Origin: DATGEO01 sp035310015
GTDB taxonomy: Bacteria; Chloroflexota; Dormibacteria; Dormibacterales; Dormibacteraceae
Assembly (NCBI GenBank): GCA_035310015.1
Contig: DATGEO010000121.1
Span: 1-15,946, forward strand
DNA: 15,946 nt
Reading direction: 5' to 3'
Made by a program: the position numbers and the translations under genes. Below are positions 9,206 to 15,946 of the stretch, one piece after another (the first letter of the stretch is position 1; each line of letters starts with the position of its first letter). The notes below the pieces were generated by a model that saw only the letters and a list, made by a program, of their open reading frames with translations, did not search any database and was not told the origin of the DNA.

Positions 9206-10225
9206 CTAGAACTGCCCCGCGAAGTGGCATGCCGCCACCTGGTCCCGCTCCCCGTGCGGCTCCAGCGGCGGCTCCTGCTCGGAGCAGATCCCCGGCGCCC
9301 GCGCGATCGGGCACCGCGGGTGGAACCGGCAGCCCGACGGCGGGTTCACCGGCGACGGGATCTCGCCCTTCAGCAGAATCGGCGCCCGGTCGCGCTCGAT
9401 CACGGGGTCGGGCACCGGGATCGACGAGAGCAGCGCCTTCGTGTACGGGTGCTGGGGGTGATCGTAGATGTCCGTCCGCCCCGCGGTCTCGACCACCTTG
9501 CCGAGGTACATGACCGCGATGCGGTCGGACAGGTGGCGCACCACCGCCAGGTCGTGCGCGATGAAGAGATAGGTCAGGTTGAACTCCTGCTGCAGGTCCT
9601 GCAGCAGGTTGATGATCTGCGCGGCGATCGACACGTCGAGCGCGGACACCGCCTCGTCGCAGACGATGAACGACGGGTTCACCGCCAGGGCGCGCGCGAT
9701 CCCGATGCGCTGCCGCTGTCCACCCGAGAACTCGTGCGGGTAGCGGTTGGTGAAGTTCGGGTTGAGGCCGACCAGCCGCAGCAGCTCCTGCACGCGCTGG
9801 TGCCGCTCGCGGCCGGTGCCGATGGCGTAGTTGTCGAGCGGCTCGGCGATGATGTCGCCGACCGTCATGCGCGGGTCGAGCGACGCGAACGGGTCCTGGA
9901 AGATCATCTGCATCTTCCTGCGCACCCGCCGCAGCGCGCTCCCGCGAAGCTTCGTGATCTCGTGGCCGTCGAACATGATCCTGCCTCGGGTCACCGGCAG
10001 GAGCGCGGTGATCAGGCGGGCGAGCGTCGACTTGCCGCAGCCGGACTCTCCGACCAGGCCCAGGGCCTCGCCGCGCCGCACCTCCAGGTTCACGCCGTCG
10101 ACCGCACGCACCGACGCCCCGCCGAAGCCCGCGATCGGGAAGTACTTGTAGACGTCTTCCACCCGCAGCATCACCGGGTCCGGCGTCGCCACGACGGCCT
10201 GCCTAGGCTGGGCTGCTTGCATCAC
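9206..10225 (-). CDS. oppF: Oligopeptide ABC transporter ATP-binding protein (OppF type)
   Basis: Second ATPase of the peptide importer, working at the inner face of the membrane as a heterodimer with the OppD-type subunit. The 339 residues show Walker A GESGCGKST (59-67), Q-loop FQDP (Q110), signature FSGGQRQR (166-173), Walker B IVCDE (187-191) with D-loop SALD, and switch His224 in FIAHD. The C-terminal oligopeptide/dipeptide domain has PQHPYTKALL. It also has four cysteines (C299, C305, C314, C333) spaced like the iron-sulphur-binding cluster described for DppD-family ATPases. The start is GTG-ATG in tandem at 10225/10222, overlapping the oppD end by 20-23 nt. Choosing Opp over Dpp rests on the binding protein; the ATPase alone cannot tell them apart. 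Confidence 0.9.
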   Translation of the reverse strand: MMQAAQPRQAVVATPDPVMLRVEDVYKYFPIAGFGGASVRAVDGVNLEVRRGEALGLVGESGCGKSTLARLITALLPVTRGRIMFDGHEITKLRGSALRRVRRKMQMIFQDPFASLDPRMTVGDIIAEPLDNYAIGTGRERHQRVQELLRLVGLNPNFTNRYPHEFSGGQRQRIGIARALAVNPSFIVCDEAVSALDVSIAAQIINLLQDLQQEFNLTYLFIAHDLAVVRHLSDRIAVMYLGKVVETAGRTDIYDHPQHPYTKALLSSIPVPDPVIERDRAPILLKGEIPSPVNPPSGCRFHPRCPIARAPGICSEQEPPLEPHGERDQVAACHFAGQF

Positions 10226-11276
10226 TCGGCACCGTCTTCAGCTTGCGGGCCGCGTCCTGCGAGATCGAGGCCGACCGGGCCGCGTCCACCGCTTCCCCGC
10301 TGACGTTGCGCATCAGCACCCAGCAGCGCGCCACCTGGTTCGCCGCGACCTCGGCCAGCGGCGGCTCCTCGGTCTTGCAGTGGTCGATCACGAACGGGCA
10401 CCGGGGATGGAACTTGCACCCTGGCGGTGGGTTCACAAGGTCCGGCGGCAGGCCGCGGATGCTGACCAGCCGGTCCTTGCGCGCCTCGTCCACCCGGGGC
10501 ACGGAGCGAAGCAGCGACCACGTGTAGGGGTGCTGCGGGCTGTTGAAGATCTGCTCGACGGGGCCCTCCTCCACGATCCGGCCCGCGTACATCACGATGA
10601 CGCGCTGGCACAGGCTCGCGACCAGCGCCATGTTGTGCGTGATCAGCATCATCGCCGTGCCTAGCTCGCGGTTGAGCTGCTTCATGAGGGAGATGATCTG
10701 CGCCTGCACGGTCACGTCCAGCGCGGTCGTCGGCTCGTCGGCGATGAGCAGCGCCGGCTCGTTGGCCAGGCCCATGGCGATCATGGCGCGCTGGCGCATG
10801 CCGCCCGAGAACTGGTGCGGGTAGTCGTCAACGCGCCTTTCGGCTGCGGGGACGCGCACCCGGCGCAGCAGCTCGACGACGCGCGTCTTCGCCTGCTCCG
10901 CGGTGAAGCGGTTGTGCGCCGTCATCGCCTCCTGGATCTGCGGCCCGACCTTGGTGACGGGGTTCAAGGACGTCATCGGGTCCTGGAAGATCATCGCCAC
11001 GTCGTTGCCGCGGAACTCGCGGATCGCGTCGACGTCCATCTTCGTGACGTCCTGGCCCCGGAAGAGGATCCGGCCGGAGGTGATCCGGCCCGGGTCGGGA
11101 AGCAGGCGGAGGATCGAGAGCGCGGTCATGGTCTTGCCGCAGCCGGACTCCCCCACCACGCCCAGCGTCTCGCCCTGGTCGATGTGGAAGGTGACGCCGT
11201 CGACCGCGTGGACGACGCCGCGCGAGGTGAAGAACTGCGTGTACAGGTCTTCGACCTGCAGCAGAGTCTGGGCCAC
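10203..11276 (-). CDS. oppD: Oligopeptide ABC transporter ATP-binding protein (OppD type)
   Basis: First ATPase of the importer. The 357 residues contain Walker A GESGCGKTM (42-50), Q-loop FQDP (Q98), signature SGGMRQR (157-163), Walker B LLIADEP (176-182) with D-loop TALD, and switch His214 in ITHN. The C-terminal domain has PQHPYTWSLL and NPPPGCKFHPRCP, with cysteines C287, C293, C300 and C318 in the same arrangement as OppF. After the family domain comes a hydrophilic tail of about 35 residues without recognisable motifs. The start is GTG, 29 nt after the oppC stop, with no strong Shine-Dalgarno. The 3' end overlaps oppF, implying coupling. OppD-versus-OppF assignment follows the SGGMRQR/DEPTTALD versus SGGQRQR/SALD pattern. 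Confidence 0.9.
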   Translation of the reverse strand: MAQTLLQVEDLYTQFFTSRGVVHAVDGVTFHIDQGETLGVVGESGCGKTMTALSILRLLPDPGRITSGRILFRGQDVTKMDVDAIREFRGNDVAMIFQDPMTSLNPVTKVGPQIQEAMTAHNRFTAEQAKTRVVELLRRVRVPAAERRVDDYPHQFSGGMRQRAMIAMGLANEPALLIADEPTTALDVTVQAQIISLMKQLNRELGTAMMLITHNMALVASLCQRVIVMYAGRIVEEGPVEQIFNSPQHPYTWSLLRSVPRVDEARKDRLVSIRGLPPDLVNPPPGCKFHPRCPFVIDHCKTEEPPLAEVAANQVARCWVLMRNVSGEAVDAARSASISQDAARKLKTVPSDASSPA

Positions 11277-11305
11277 TAGGCCGCCACTTTACAGTTCAGT
11301 TCCCG

Positions 11306-12244
11306 CTACCGTCGCATGCGCGGGTCGAGCGCGTCCCTCAGGCCGTCGCCGATGAACGAGAAGGCAAGCAGCGTGAACCCGATGGCGAGGGCCGGAAAGA
11401 CCACCGAGCTCGGGTTGGCGTTGATGTTCTCGTAGCCGCTGTTGACCATCTGGCCCCACGTCGGAGTCGGCGGCTGGATGCCGACGCCGATGAAGCTGAG
11501 AACGGCCTCGAGGAAGATCGCCTGCGGGATGCCGAAGGTCAGGGTGACGATGATCGGCCCCAGCGAGTTCGGCAGCAGGTGCTTGAGGATCAGCTTCAGC
11601 GGCGACGACCCCGACGAGCGGGCGGCCTCGATGAACTCCTTCTCCTTGATCGAGAGCACCTGGCCGCGAACCAGCCTCGCCAGGCCGACCCAGTTGACCA
11701 GCGCGATGGCGCCGAAGATCATCAGCAGCTCCAGCGGCACGTTGCCGAACGTGTACTGCTGGAACACGGACACGACCACCAGCACGAACAGCAGGTCGGG
11801 GAAGGCGTACCAGATGTCCGTGAACCGCATCAGCCAGTTGTCGACGCGGCCGCCGAAGTAGCCGGCGGCAAGGCCGATGGCCAGGCCGATCGGCAGGATG
11901 ATGAACTGCACGAGGATGCCCACGGCCAAAGAGACCCGGGAGCCGAATATCAGGCGGCTGAGGGTGTCGCGGCCCAGCTCGTCGGAGCCGAGCACGAAGC
12001 CGTTCTGGCCGATGCCGGACTCGATGTACTCGACGTGCTGCGTGGTGGGCGGCTGGATGACATGGAGCAGGACCAGGAGGTTCGCCGACAGCGCGACGAC
12101 GACCAGGAAGCCGACGATCACGGCGCCAACCACGGCCAGGCGGTTGCGACGGAAGCGGTGCCATGCGTCCGACCAGAGGCCGACCTGCTTTTCGGCGACC
12201 TCCCAATCGATCGCCTGCTCGATCGCGGGCTGCGCGAGCGCCAT
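11306..12244 (-). CDS. oppC: Oligopeptide ABC transporter permease (OppC type)
   Basis: Inner-membrane permease pairing with the OppB-type subunit. The 312 residues start with a hydrophilic stretch (WSDAWHRFRRNRLAVVG), then a first membrane helix at about 37-62 and an external segment. The OppC/DppC hallmark LGSDELGRD (85-93) leads into the transport domain with about five more hydrophobic segments. The cytoplasmic EAA loop, FIEAARSSGSSPLKLILKH (204-222), docks onto the ATPases. The conserved block after it, GIPQAIFLEAVLSFIGVG, is present, and the end ALDPRMRR is typical. The ATG starts 2 nt after the oppB stop. It is complete, with no unusual features. Confidence 0.92.
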   Translation of the reverse strand: MALAQPAIEQAIDWEVAEKQVGLWSDAWHRFRRNRLAVVGAVIVGFLVVVALSANLLVLLHVIQPPTTQHVEYIESGIGQNGFVLGSDELGRDTLSRLIFGSRVSLAVGILVQFIILPIGLAIGLAAGYFGGRVDNWLMRFTDIWYAFPDLLFVLVVVSVFQQYTFGNVPLELLMIFGAIALVNWVGLARLVRGQVLSIKEKEFIEAARSSGSSPLKLILKHLLPNSLGPIIVTLTFGIPQAIFLEAVLSFIGVGIQPPTPTWGQMVNSGYENINANPSSVVFPALAIGFTLLAFSFIGDGLRDALDPRMRR

Positions 12245-12246
12245 CC

Positions 12247-13275
12247 CTACGTGAGCCTCACCCGGGGGTCGATGAAGACGTACAGGACGTCGACCACGAG
12301 GTTCGCGAACGCGATCACGAGCGAGAACAGAACGGTGGTGCCTAGGATCATCGGGTAGTCGTAAGACTCGACCGCCGTCACGAACGCGCGGCCGATGCCC
12401 GGGATGGAGAAGACCGTCTCGACGATGACCGACCCCGTCACCAGGAAGGCAAACGTGGGCCCGAGGGTGGTCACGACCGGGATGAGCGAGTTCTTGAGGA
12501 TGTGCTTGATGACCACCATGCGCTCAGAGAGTCCCTTGGCCCACGCGGTGCGGACGAAGTCCTGCCTCAGCGTCTCCAGCGTGCTGGCTCGGGTGAGGCG
12601 CGCGGTGTACGCTATCGGAAGCAGCGAGAGCGTGATCACCGGCAGCACCAGGTGGTCGTCGAGCCCGAAGTTCGACGAGGGTAGGAAGAACTGACCGCCC
12701 GTCCACTGATAGAGGAGGACGGAGAAGACCACCACCATCATCGCCCCGATCACGAAGTTCGGGAACGAAGCGGCGACGGTGGCGAACCCCATCGTCGCGT
12801 AGTCGACCTTTGTGTTCTGCCTCAGCGCGGCGATCACACCGAGAGCGACTCCGACGGGCACGATCAGGAGAAACGCGAGCGTGCCGAGCGTGGCGGTGTA
12901 CGGCCAGCCCTCGCCGATGAGGGTGGTGACCGATTTGCCCTCGTACTGGTAGGAGTCGCCGAAGTCGAGATGGATGACGTTCCAGACGTACAGCCCGAAC
13001 TGGTAGTACACCGGCTTGTCCAGCCCGTACTTGATGTTGAGGTTGCGGACCACCGTCTGCGACAGCTGGCGGCCGCCGCCCTTGTCCCACGGGCTGCCCG
13101 GCGCCAGGTGCATCAGGGAGAACGTGATCACGATGACGAAGAAGACGACGGGGATCATCCACAGGATGCGACGCGCCACGAAGATCCCAAGCGCTCCCCC
13201 GCGCGTCCCGGAGAAGGCCGTCAGCCAGTCGGAGAGCAGGGCGCCCCGGTTGGGGCGCCCTGCGATTACCGCCAT
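12247..13275 (-). CDS. oppB: Oligopeptide ABC transporter permease (OppB type)
   Basis: Inner-membrane permease forming the translocation pore with OppC. The 342 residues have the family N-terminal helix beginning FVARRILWMIPVVFFVIVI (32-50) and leading to SLMHLAPGSPWD, then KYGLDKPVYYQFGLYV and the external DFGDSY. About five further hydrophobic segments follow. The EAA loop is RTAWAKGLSERMVVIKHILK (242-261), followed by SIPGIGRAFVTAV and the end FIDPRVRL. About 28 residues precede the first helix, slightly more than in many OppB proteins. The ATG at 13275 has GGA a few bases upstream in the 7-nt gap after oppA, which supports this start. Confidence 0.92.
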   Translation of the reverse strand: MAVIAGRPNRGALLSDWLTAFSGTRGGALGIFVARRILWMIPVVFFVIVITFSLMHLAPGSPWDKGGGRQLSQTVVRNLNIKYGLDKPVYYQFGLYVWNVIHLDFGDSYQYEGKSVTTLIGEGWPYTATLGTLAFLLIVPVGVALGVIAALRQNTKVDYATMGFATVAASFPNFVIGAMMVVVFSVLLYQWTGGQFFLPSSNFGLDDHLVLPVITLSLLPIAYTARLTRASTLETLRQDFVRTAWAKGLSERMVVIKHILKNSLIPVVTTLGPTFAFLVTGSVIVETVFSIPGIGRAFVTAVESYDYPMILGTTVLFSLVIAFANLVVDVLYVFIDPRVRLT

Positions 13276-13282
13276 TCAGTCC

Positions 13283-14989
13283 TTAGTGCTGAAGGATATA
13301 GGCATCGACGTACCGCTGGTCACCAGGCACGTATTCGTCGTCGAACGGTCCGGGGACGAGGTGCACATACGGCTTCCAGAGGTCGTACTCGTACTGCTGG
13401 TAAATGAAGGCCACTGCGGCCTGGTCGATCAGCTGCTTCTGCGCGGTCAGGTAGTCGGCGTTGCGCTGCTGCTGGTTGGTCTCGGTGTCAGCCTTGCTGA
13501 CGAGATCGTCGTAGCCGGGCAGCGTCGGGCAGCCCCAGTTGAGGGTGTGGCAGGAGCCACTGACGAAGATGTCCGCCCAGTCCTGCTGGTCGGGGTAGTC
13601 GGCGCCCCATCCGTCCGGGCCATAGATGTCGAACTGGCCCTTGCGGATGTCTCGGGTCACCGTCTTGCTGTCGATGACGTCGAGCTGGATGTTCAGCCCG
13701 AGGTTGGTGTTCCACTGGTCGACGATGAACTGGTTCAGCGTCTTGCTGCCGGTGGTGTTGCGGCTCAGCAGCTTGAACTTGTTCAGCTGGTCGGCGGTGA
13801 CACCCGCCTTTTGGAGCAAAGCCTTGGCCGCGGCCGGGTCGAAGCTCTGGGCCTTGTCAGAGTCGTCGTAGCCGTTCATGCCCCGCGGGAAGAAGCTCTC
13901 GATTGCCTTGTCCGTGCCGTGCTCGACGTCGTTGACGAGCTTGTCGCGGTCGATCGACTTGGCGAACGCCATCCGGACGTCGGCGTTGTCGAGCGGAGCT
14001 TCCTTGGTGTTGAAGGTCATCCAGAACACGGTCAGCTCGGGCAGGAGGTGCGCCTCCTTGCTGAGCACCGGGTCGCCGCGCACGACCGTCACGTCCGCGA
14101 TGGGAACGTTGATCTGGTCGAGAGCGCCGGTCTTGTAGTCCGAGAACGCGGTGTTCCCGTCGGCGATGAAGTCCTCGACGATCTGCTGCAGGTGGTTTGC
14201 CGAGGCGTTCCAGTAGCCCGGGTTCGGCACCAGGGTCACGTGGTCCTTGGAGACGATCTCCGAGATCTTGTAGGGGCCGTTGCCGATGATCGTGTTCGCG
14301 TTCTGCGCCCACATCTCGGCCTTGGTCGCGTCCGTGGACGGGAACGCGCCACCGGCGGCCTGCTCGACGACGTCCTTGCGGATCGGCGCGCTCACCCACA
14401 GCGTGGCTACCCACTTGAAGTAGGCGGCCGGGTGCTGGAGCTTGACCACGAAGGTGTGGTCGTCAGGGGCGGACAGCCCGAGGCCCTGGATGAAGCTGTC
14501 AACCGCGCTCTGGTTGGCGGGGTCGACGCTGCCGTAGTTGGCGGCCCCGGCGACGGTGCCGTCGAAGAACGGGTCGGTGTAGCCGGCCGCGAGGGCCGGG
14601 TTCAGAAGGCGCTGCCAGCCGTAGACGAAGTCGGCGCCCGTCACCGGCTTGCCATCGCTCCACTTCGCGTTGGTGCGAAGGTGGAACGTGTAGGTCAGGC
14701 CGTCCGACGAGACGTCGTAGCTCTGCGCAGCCGCGGGCTGCACGTCGCTGAGGTCGGCCTTCGGAATCAGGAGCGGCTCGAAAACGTTGCGGCCGACGGC
14801 GGCCTCATACGTGTAGGTCTCCTGACCGGGGTCGTAGCTGTTCGGCTCGGTGCCGTCGTTGATGCGAAGGATCTGCTTGTCGGTCGGAGCCATGTTCGCT
14901 CCGGTCGTTGTGCTGGTGCCGCAGGCGGCGACTACGAAGATGCCTGCGGACGCGAGCGCGATCGCTCGAATACCGGAACCTACTTGCAT
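13283..14989 (-). CDS. oppA: Oligopeptide-binding lipoprotein (OppA type, SBP family 5)
   Basis: Extracytoplasmic binding protein that delivers peptides to OppBC. I place the start at the ATG at 14989 (568 residues). It gives a clean lipoprotein signal: a short charged start, a hydrophobic core, and the lipobox VAAC with Cys23. It also has GAGAGG upstream. An in-frame ATG at 15040 would add 17 polar residues ahead of the signal and is unlikely. Family-5 features are WSDGKPVTGADFVYGWQR (110-127), which resembles OppA more than DppA, then GNGPYKI, NPGYW, PRGMNGYD and WGADYPDQQDWADIF. Two cysteines flank the SCHTLNWGC stretch in the mature protein and could form a disulphide. It is the first gene of the opp operon and is paralogous to the gene at 15182-15946. 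Peptide specificity is inferred. Confidence 0.9.
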   Translation of the reverse strand: MQVGSGIRAIALASAGIFVVAACGTSTTTGANMAPTDKQILRINDGTEPNSYDPGQETYTYEAAVGRNVFEPLLIPKADLSDVQPAAAQSYDVSSDGLTYTFHLRTNAKWSDGKPVTGADFVYGWQRLLNPALAAGYTDPFFDGTVAGAANYGSVDPANQSAVDSFIQGLGLSAPDDHTFVVKLQHPAAYFKWVATLWVSAPIRKDVVEQAAGGAFPSTDATKAEMWAQNANTIIGNGPYKISEIVSKDHVTLVPNPGYWNASANHLQQIVEDFIADGNTAFSDYKTGALDQINVPIADVTVVRGDPVLSKEAHLLPELTVFWMTFNTKEAPLDNADVRMAFAKSIDRDKLVNDVEHGTDKAIESFFPRGMNGYDDSDKAQSFDPAAAKALLQKAGVTADQLNKFKLLSRNTTGSKTLNQFIVDQWNTNLGLNIQLDVIDSKTVTRDIRKGQFDIYGPDGWGADYPDQQDWADIFVSGSCHTLNWGCPTLPGYDDLVSKADTETNQQQRNADYLTAQKQLIDQAAVAFIYQQYEYDLWKPYVHLVPGPFDDEYVPGDQRYVDAYILQH

Positions 14990-15027
14990 ACGCGTCTTAC
15001 CTCTCAGATCGGTCCTGCAGCCTTCTT

Positions 15028-15050
15028 CCCGCGTATGCATTCATCGCGGG
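15028..15050 (-). repeat. GC hairpin in the oppA leader
   Basis: Inverted repeat CCCGCG (15028-15033) and CGCGGG (15045-15050) around an 11-base loop. If transcription starts at the promoter proposed here (near 15097), it lies within the oppA 5' untranslated region, about 40 nt before the start codon. It could be an mRNA stability or attenuation element. There is no T-run after it, so it is not a classic terminator. Confidence 0.4.
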
Positions 15051-15103
15051 GCGAGAGTGCGCCGGCAGCAGGTCTTACTCACCAGCCTCTTCGGCCAGAC
15101 TGA

Positions 15104-15133
15104 ATTCTGTTGCTCGCGCGCAACAGGTGTCAA
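15104..15133 (-). promoter_or_regulatory. Probable oppA promoter
   Basis: Minus-strand TTGACA (15128-15133), a perfect consensus -35, is followed after 18 bp by CAGAAT (15104-15109), a four-of-six match to the -10. Predicted RNA start is near 15097, giving a leader of about 107 nt before the oppA ATG. A palindrome fills the spacer (listed separately). The promoter lies downstream of the second binding-protein gene, so opp expression need not depend on read-through from it. Confidence 0.6.
15107..15126. promoter_or_regulatory. Palindromic operator candidate in the oppA promoter spacer
   Basis: Perfect inverted repeat CTGTTGC (15107-15113) and GCAACAG (15120-15126) separated by six bases. It sits between the TTGACA -35 and the -10 and overlaps the -10. 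This is the usual position for a repressor that blocks RNA polymerase, but the regulator is unknown and not encoded in the window. The symmetry is seen directly; operator function is inferred. Confidence 0.5.
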
Positions 15134-15154
15134 GTAAGATAGCCTAGCGGCTGG

Positions 15155-15170
15155 GCGAACGAGCGTTCGC
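15155..15170. promoter_or_regulatory. Palindrome GCGAACG-AG-CGTTCGC, LexA-box-like
   Basis: Sixteen-base palindrome with 7-bp arms and a 2-bp centre. It contains CGAAC-N4-GTTCG, the core of the Gram-positive/actinobacterial LexA (SOS) box. It lies 21 bp upstream of the -35 of the oppA promoter and 11 bp after the stop of the second binding-protein gene. Alternatives are a TetR-type operator or the stem of a terminator for the upstream gene, although no T-run follows. Confidence 0.4.
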
Positions 15171-15181
15171 ATTGCGGCGGA

Positions 15182-15946
15182 TCAGTGGTTCGCGACGTAC
15201 AGCTGGTTCAGCGAAAGCTCGCCCGGCCAGTCGTCCACGGGAGAAGCCGTGACGCCGTGGACGTACGGCTGCACGAGGTACCAGGTGACGCTCTGGGCGA
15301 GGAACGCCACCGGCGCATCGCTCACCAGCAGCTTCTGCGCCTGCTGGTATTCCTGCGCCCGGCGGGCCGGGTCGGTGTCGCTGCGCGCGACGTTCACGAG
15401 CTGGTCGTAGCGCCCGTTCTGGTACAGCGAGTAGTTGTTGGAGTTCGTCGTCAGGAAGATGTCGTACCAGTCGGCGGGGTCGGGATAGTCCGCCGTCCAG
15501 CCGAGCGGCCCCACAATGTCGAAGTCGCCGGAGCCCAGCCTCGAGTACAGCGTGTTCCTGTCGACGGGGTCGAGGGCGATGTTGACGCCGAGGTTCGTCT
15601 GGAGCTGGTCGTGCACGAACTTGGCGGTCGCGGTGGCGAAGTCCGATGACTTGTCGAACGAGAAGCGCACGCCCGAAAGCTGGCCTGCGCTCACGCCGGC
15701 CGACGCGAGCGACGCGCGGGCCTGGGCAACGTCGAATTTCTGCGCACCCGCGAGATCGGCGGCGTAGCCGTTCATTCCCTGCGGGATGAAGGTCTCGGCC
15801 GGCTGGCCCTGGCCGCTGAAGATCTGGTCCACATAGGCCTTGCGGTCGATCGCCTCGGCGAGCGCCAGCCGGACCCGCGGGTTGGCGAGCCGCGGCGAGG
15901 TGACGTGGAACGCCATCCAGTACACGGTCAGGTCGGGCGCTTTGAC
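15182..15946 (-). CDS. Second oligopeptide-binding protein, SBP family 5 (5' end beyond the window)
   Basis: C-terminal 254 residues of a second extracytoplasmic solute-binding protein; the reading frame is open to the right edge, so start and signal peptide are outside. Family features parallel those of oppA: TVYWMAFHV, then VRLALAEAIDRKAYV, PQGMNGYAAD, TNLGVNIALDPVDR and GWTADYPDPADWYDIF, and a closing VQPYVHGV block. It ends at TGA (15182-15184). The cysteine pair near the middle of the oppA C-domain is replaced by a Ser/Asn-rich stretch (TTNSNNYS). It is clearly a tandem paralogue of oppA, but divergent enough to suggest a different ligand preference. It may share OppBCDF or belong to a second importer upstream. 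Confidence 0.88.
   Translation of the reverse strand, partial: VKAPDLTVYWMAFHVTSPRLANPRVRLALAEAIDRKAYVDQIFSGQGQPAETFIPQGMNGYAADLAGAQKFDVAQARASLASAGVSAGQLSGVRFSFDKSSDFATATAKFVHDQLQTNLGVNIALDPVDRNTLYSRLGSGDFDIVGPLGWTADYPDPADWYDIFLTTNSNNYSLYQNGRYDQLVNVARSDTDPARRAQEYQQAQKLLVSDAPVAFLAQSVTWYLVQPYVHGVTASPVDDWPGELSLNQLYVANH

Noticed and set aside
14990..15040. Extended oppA start at the ATG at 15040
   Set aside because: It adds 17 charged residues ahead of a clean lipoprotein signal peptide. The ATG at 14989 has a better-placed Shine-Dalgarno and normal signal length.
13016..15103. A 695-codon open frame on the plus strand opposite oppA and the start of oppB
   Set aside because: It is antisense to well-supported genes, has low-complexity Val/Leu/Arg/Asp-rich composition and no domain. 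It is explained by GC-rich codon bias on the opposite strand.

Overview
This 16-kb window comes from the chromosome of a GC-rich bacterium and is almost fully coding. The protein signatures (EF-Tu, S12, L2), the merged str and S10 ribosomal clusters, frequent GTG/TTG starts and lipoprotein-type solute-binding proteins suggest a high-GC Gram-positive-like lineage (Actinomycetota, or a Chloroflexota/Dormibacterota-type phylum). I cannot narrow the taxonomy from sequence alone.

Region 1 (1-8440, minus strand) is one continuous translation-machinery operon. In transcription order it reads rpsL, rpsG, fusA, tuf, rpsJ, rplC, rplD, rplW, rplB, rpsS, rplV, rpsC; rpsC runs off the left edge. Most junctions are 1-4 nt overlaps or gaps under 30 nt, so str and S10 look like one transcription unit. 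L3 and L22, which line the peptidyl-transferase/exit-tunnel region, have unusual loops, and L4 has a basic N-terminal extension.

Region 2 (8441-9205) holds a single plus-strand gene for a YbxB/RsmC-like class I methyltransferase. It is divergent from rpsL, and the likely rpsL -10 box overlaps its first codons. A short convergent gap with a candidate terminator separates it from region 3. rpoB/rpoC do not precede rpsL here, unlike in many bacteria.

Region 3 (9206-14989, minus strand) is a complete five-gene oligopeptide-type ABC importer: lipoprotein binding protein (oppA), two permeases (oppB, oppC) and two ATPases (oppD, oppF). The binding protein would capture peptides outside the membrane, OppBC would form the pore, and OppDF would drive transport.

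Region 4 (14990-15181) is the oppA control region. It has a consensus -35 (TTGACA), a 7-bp-arm palindrome filling the spacer to the -10, a second palindrome fitting GAAC-N4-GTTC upstream, and a GC hairpin with possible mini-ORFs in the leader.

Region 5 (15182-15946, minus strand) is the C-terminal part of a second, paralogous binding protein that continues past the right edge.

I see no RNA genes, CRISPR arrays, insertion sequences, prophage genes or origin. The window is mostly housekeeping and transport. No clearly new multi-gene system is visible; the most interesting points are the oppA control region and the divergent ribosomal-protein loops.
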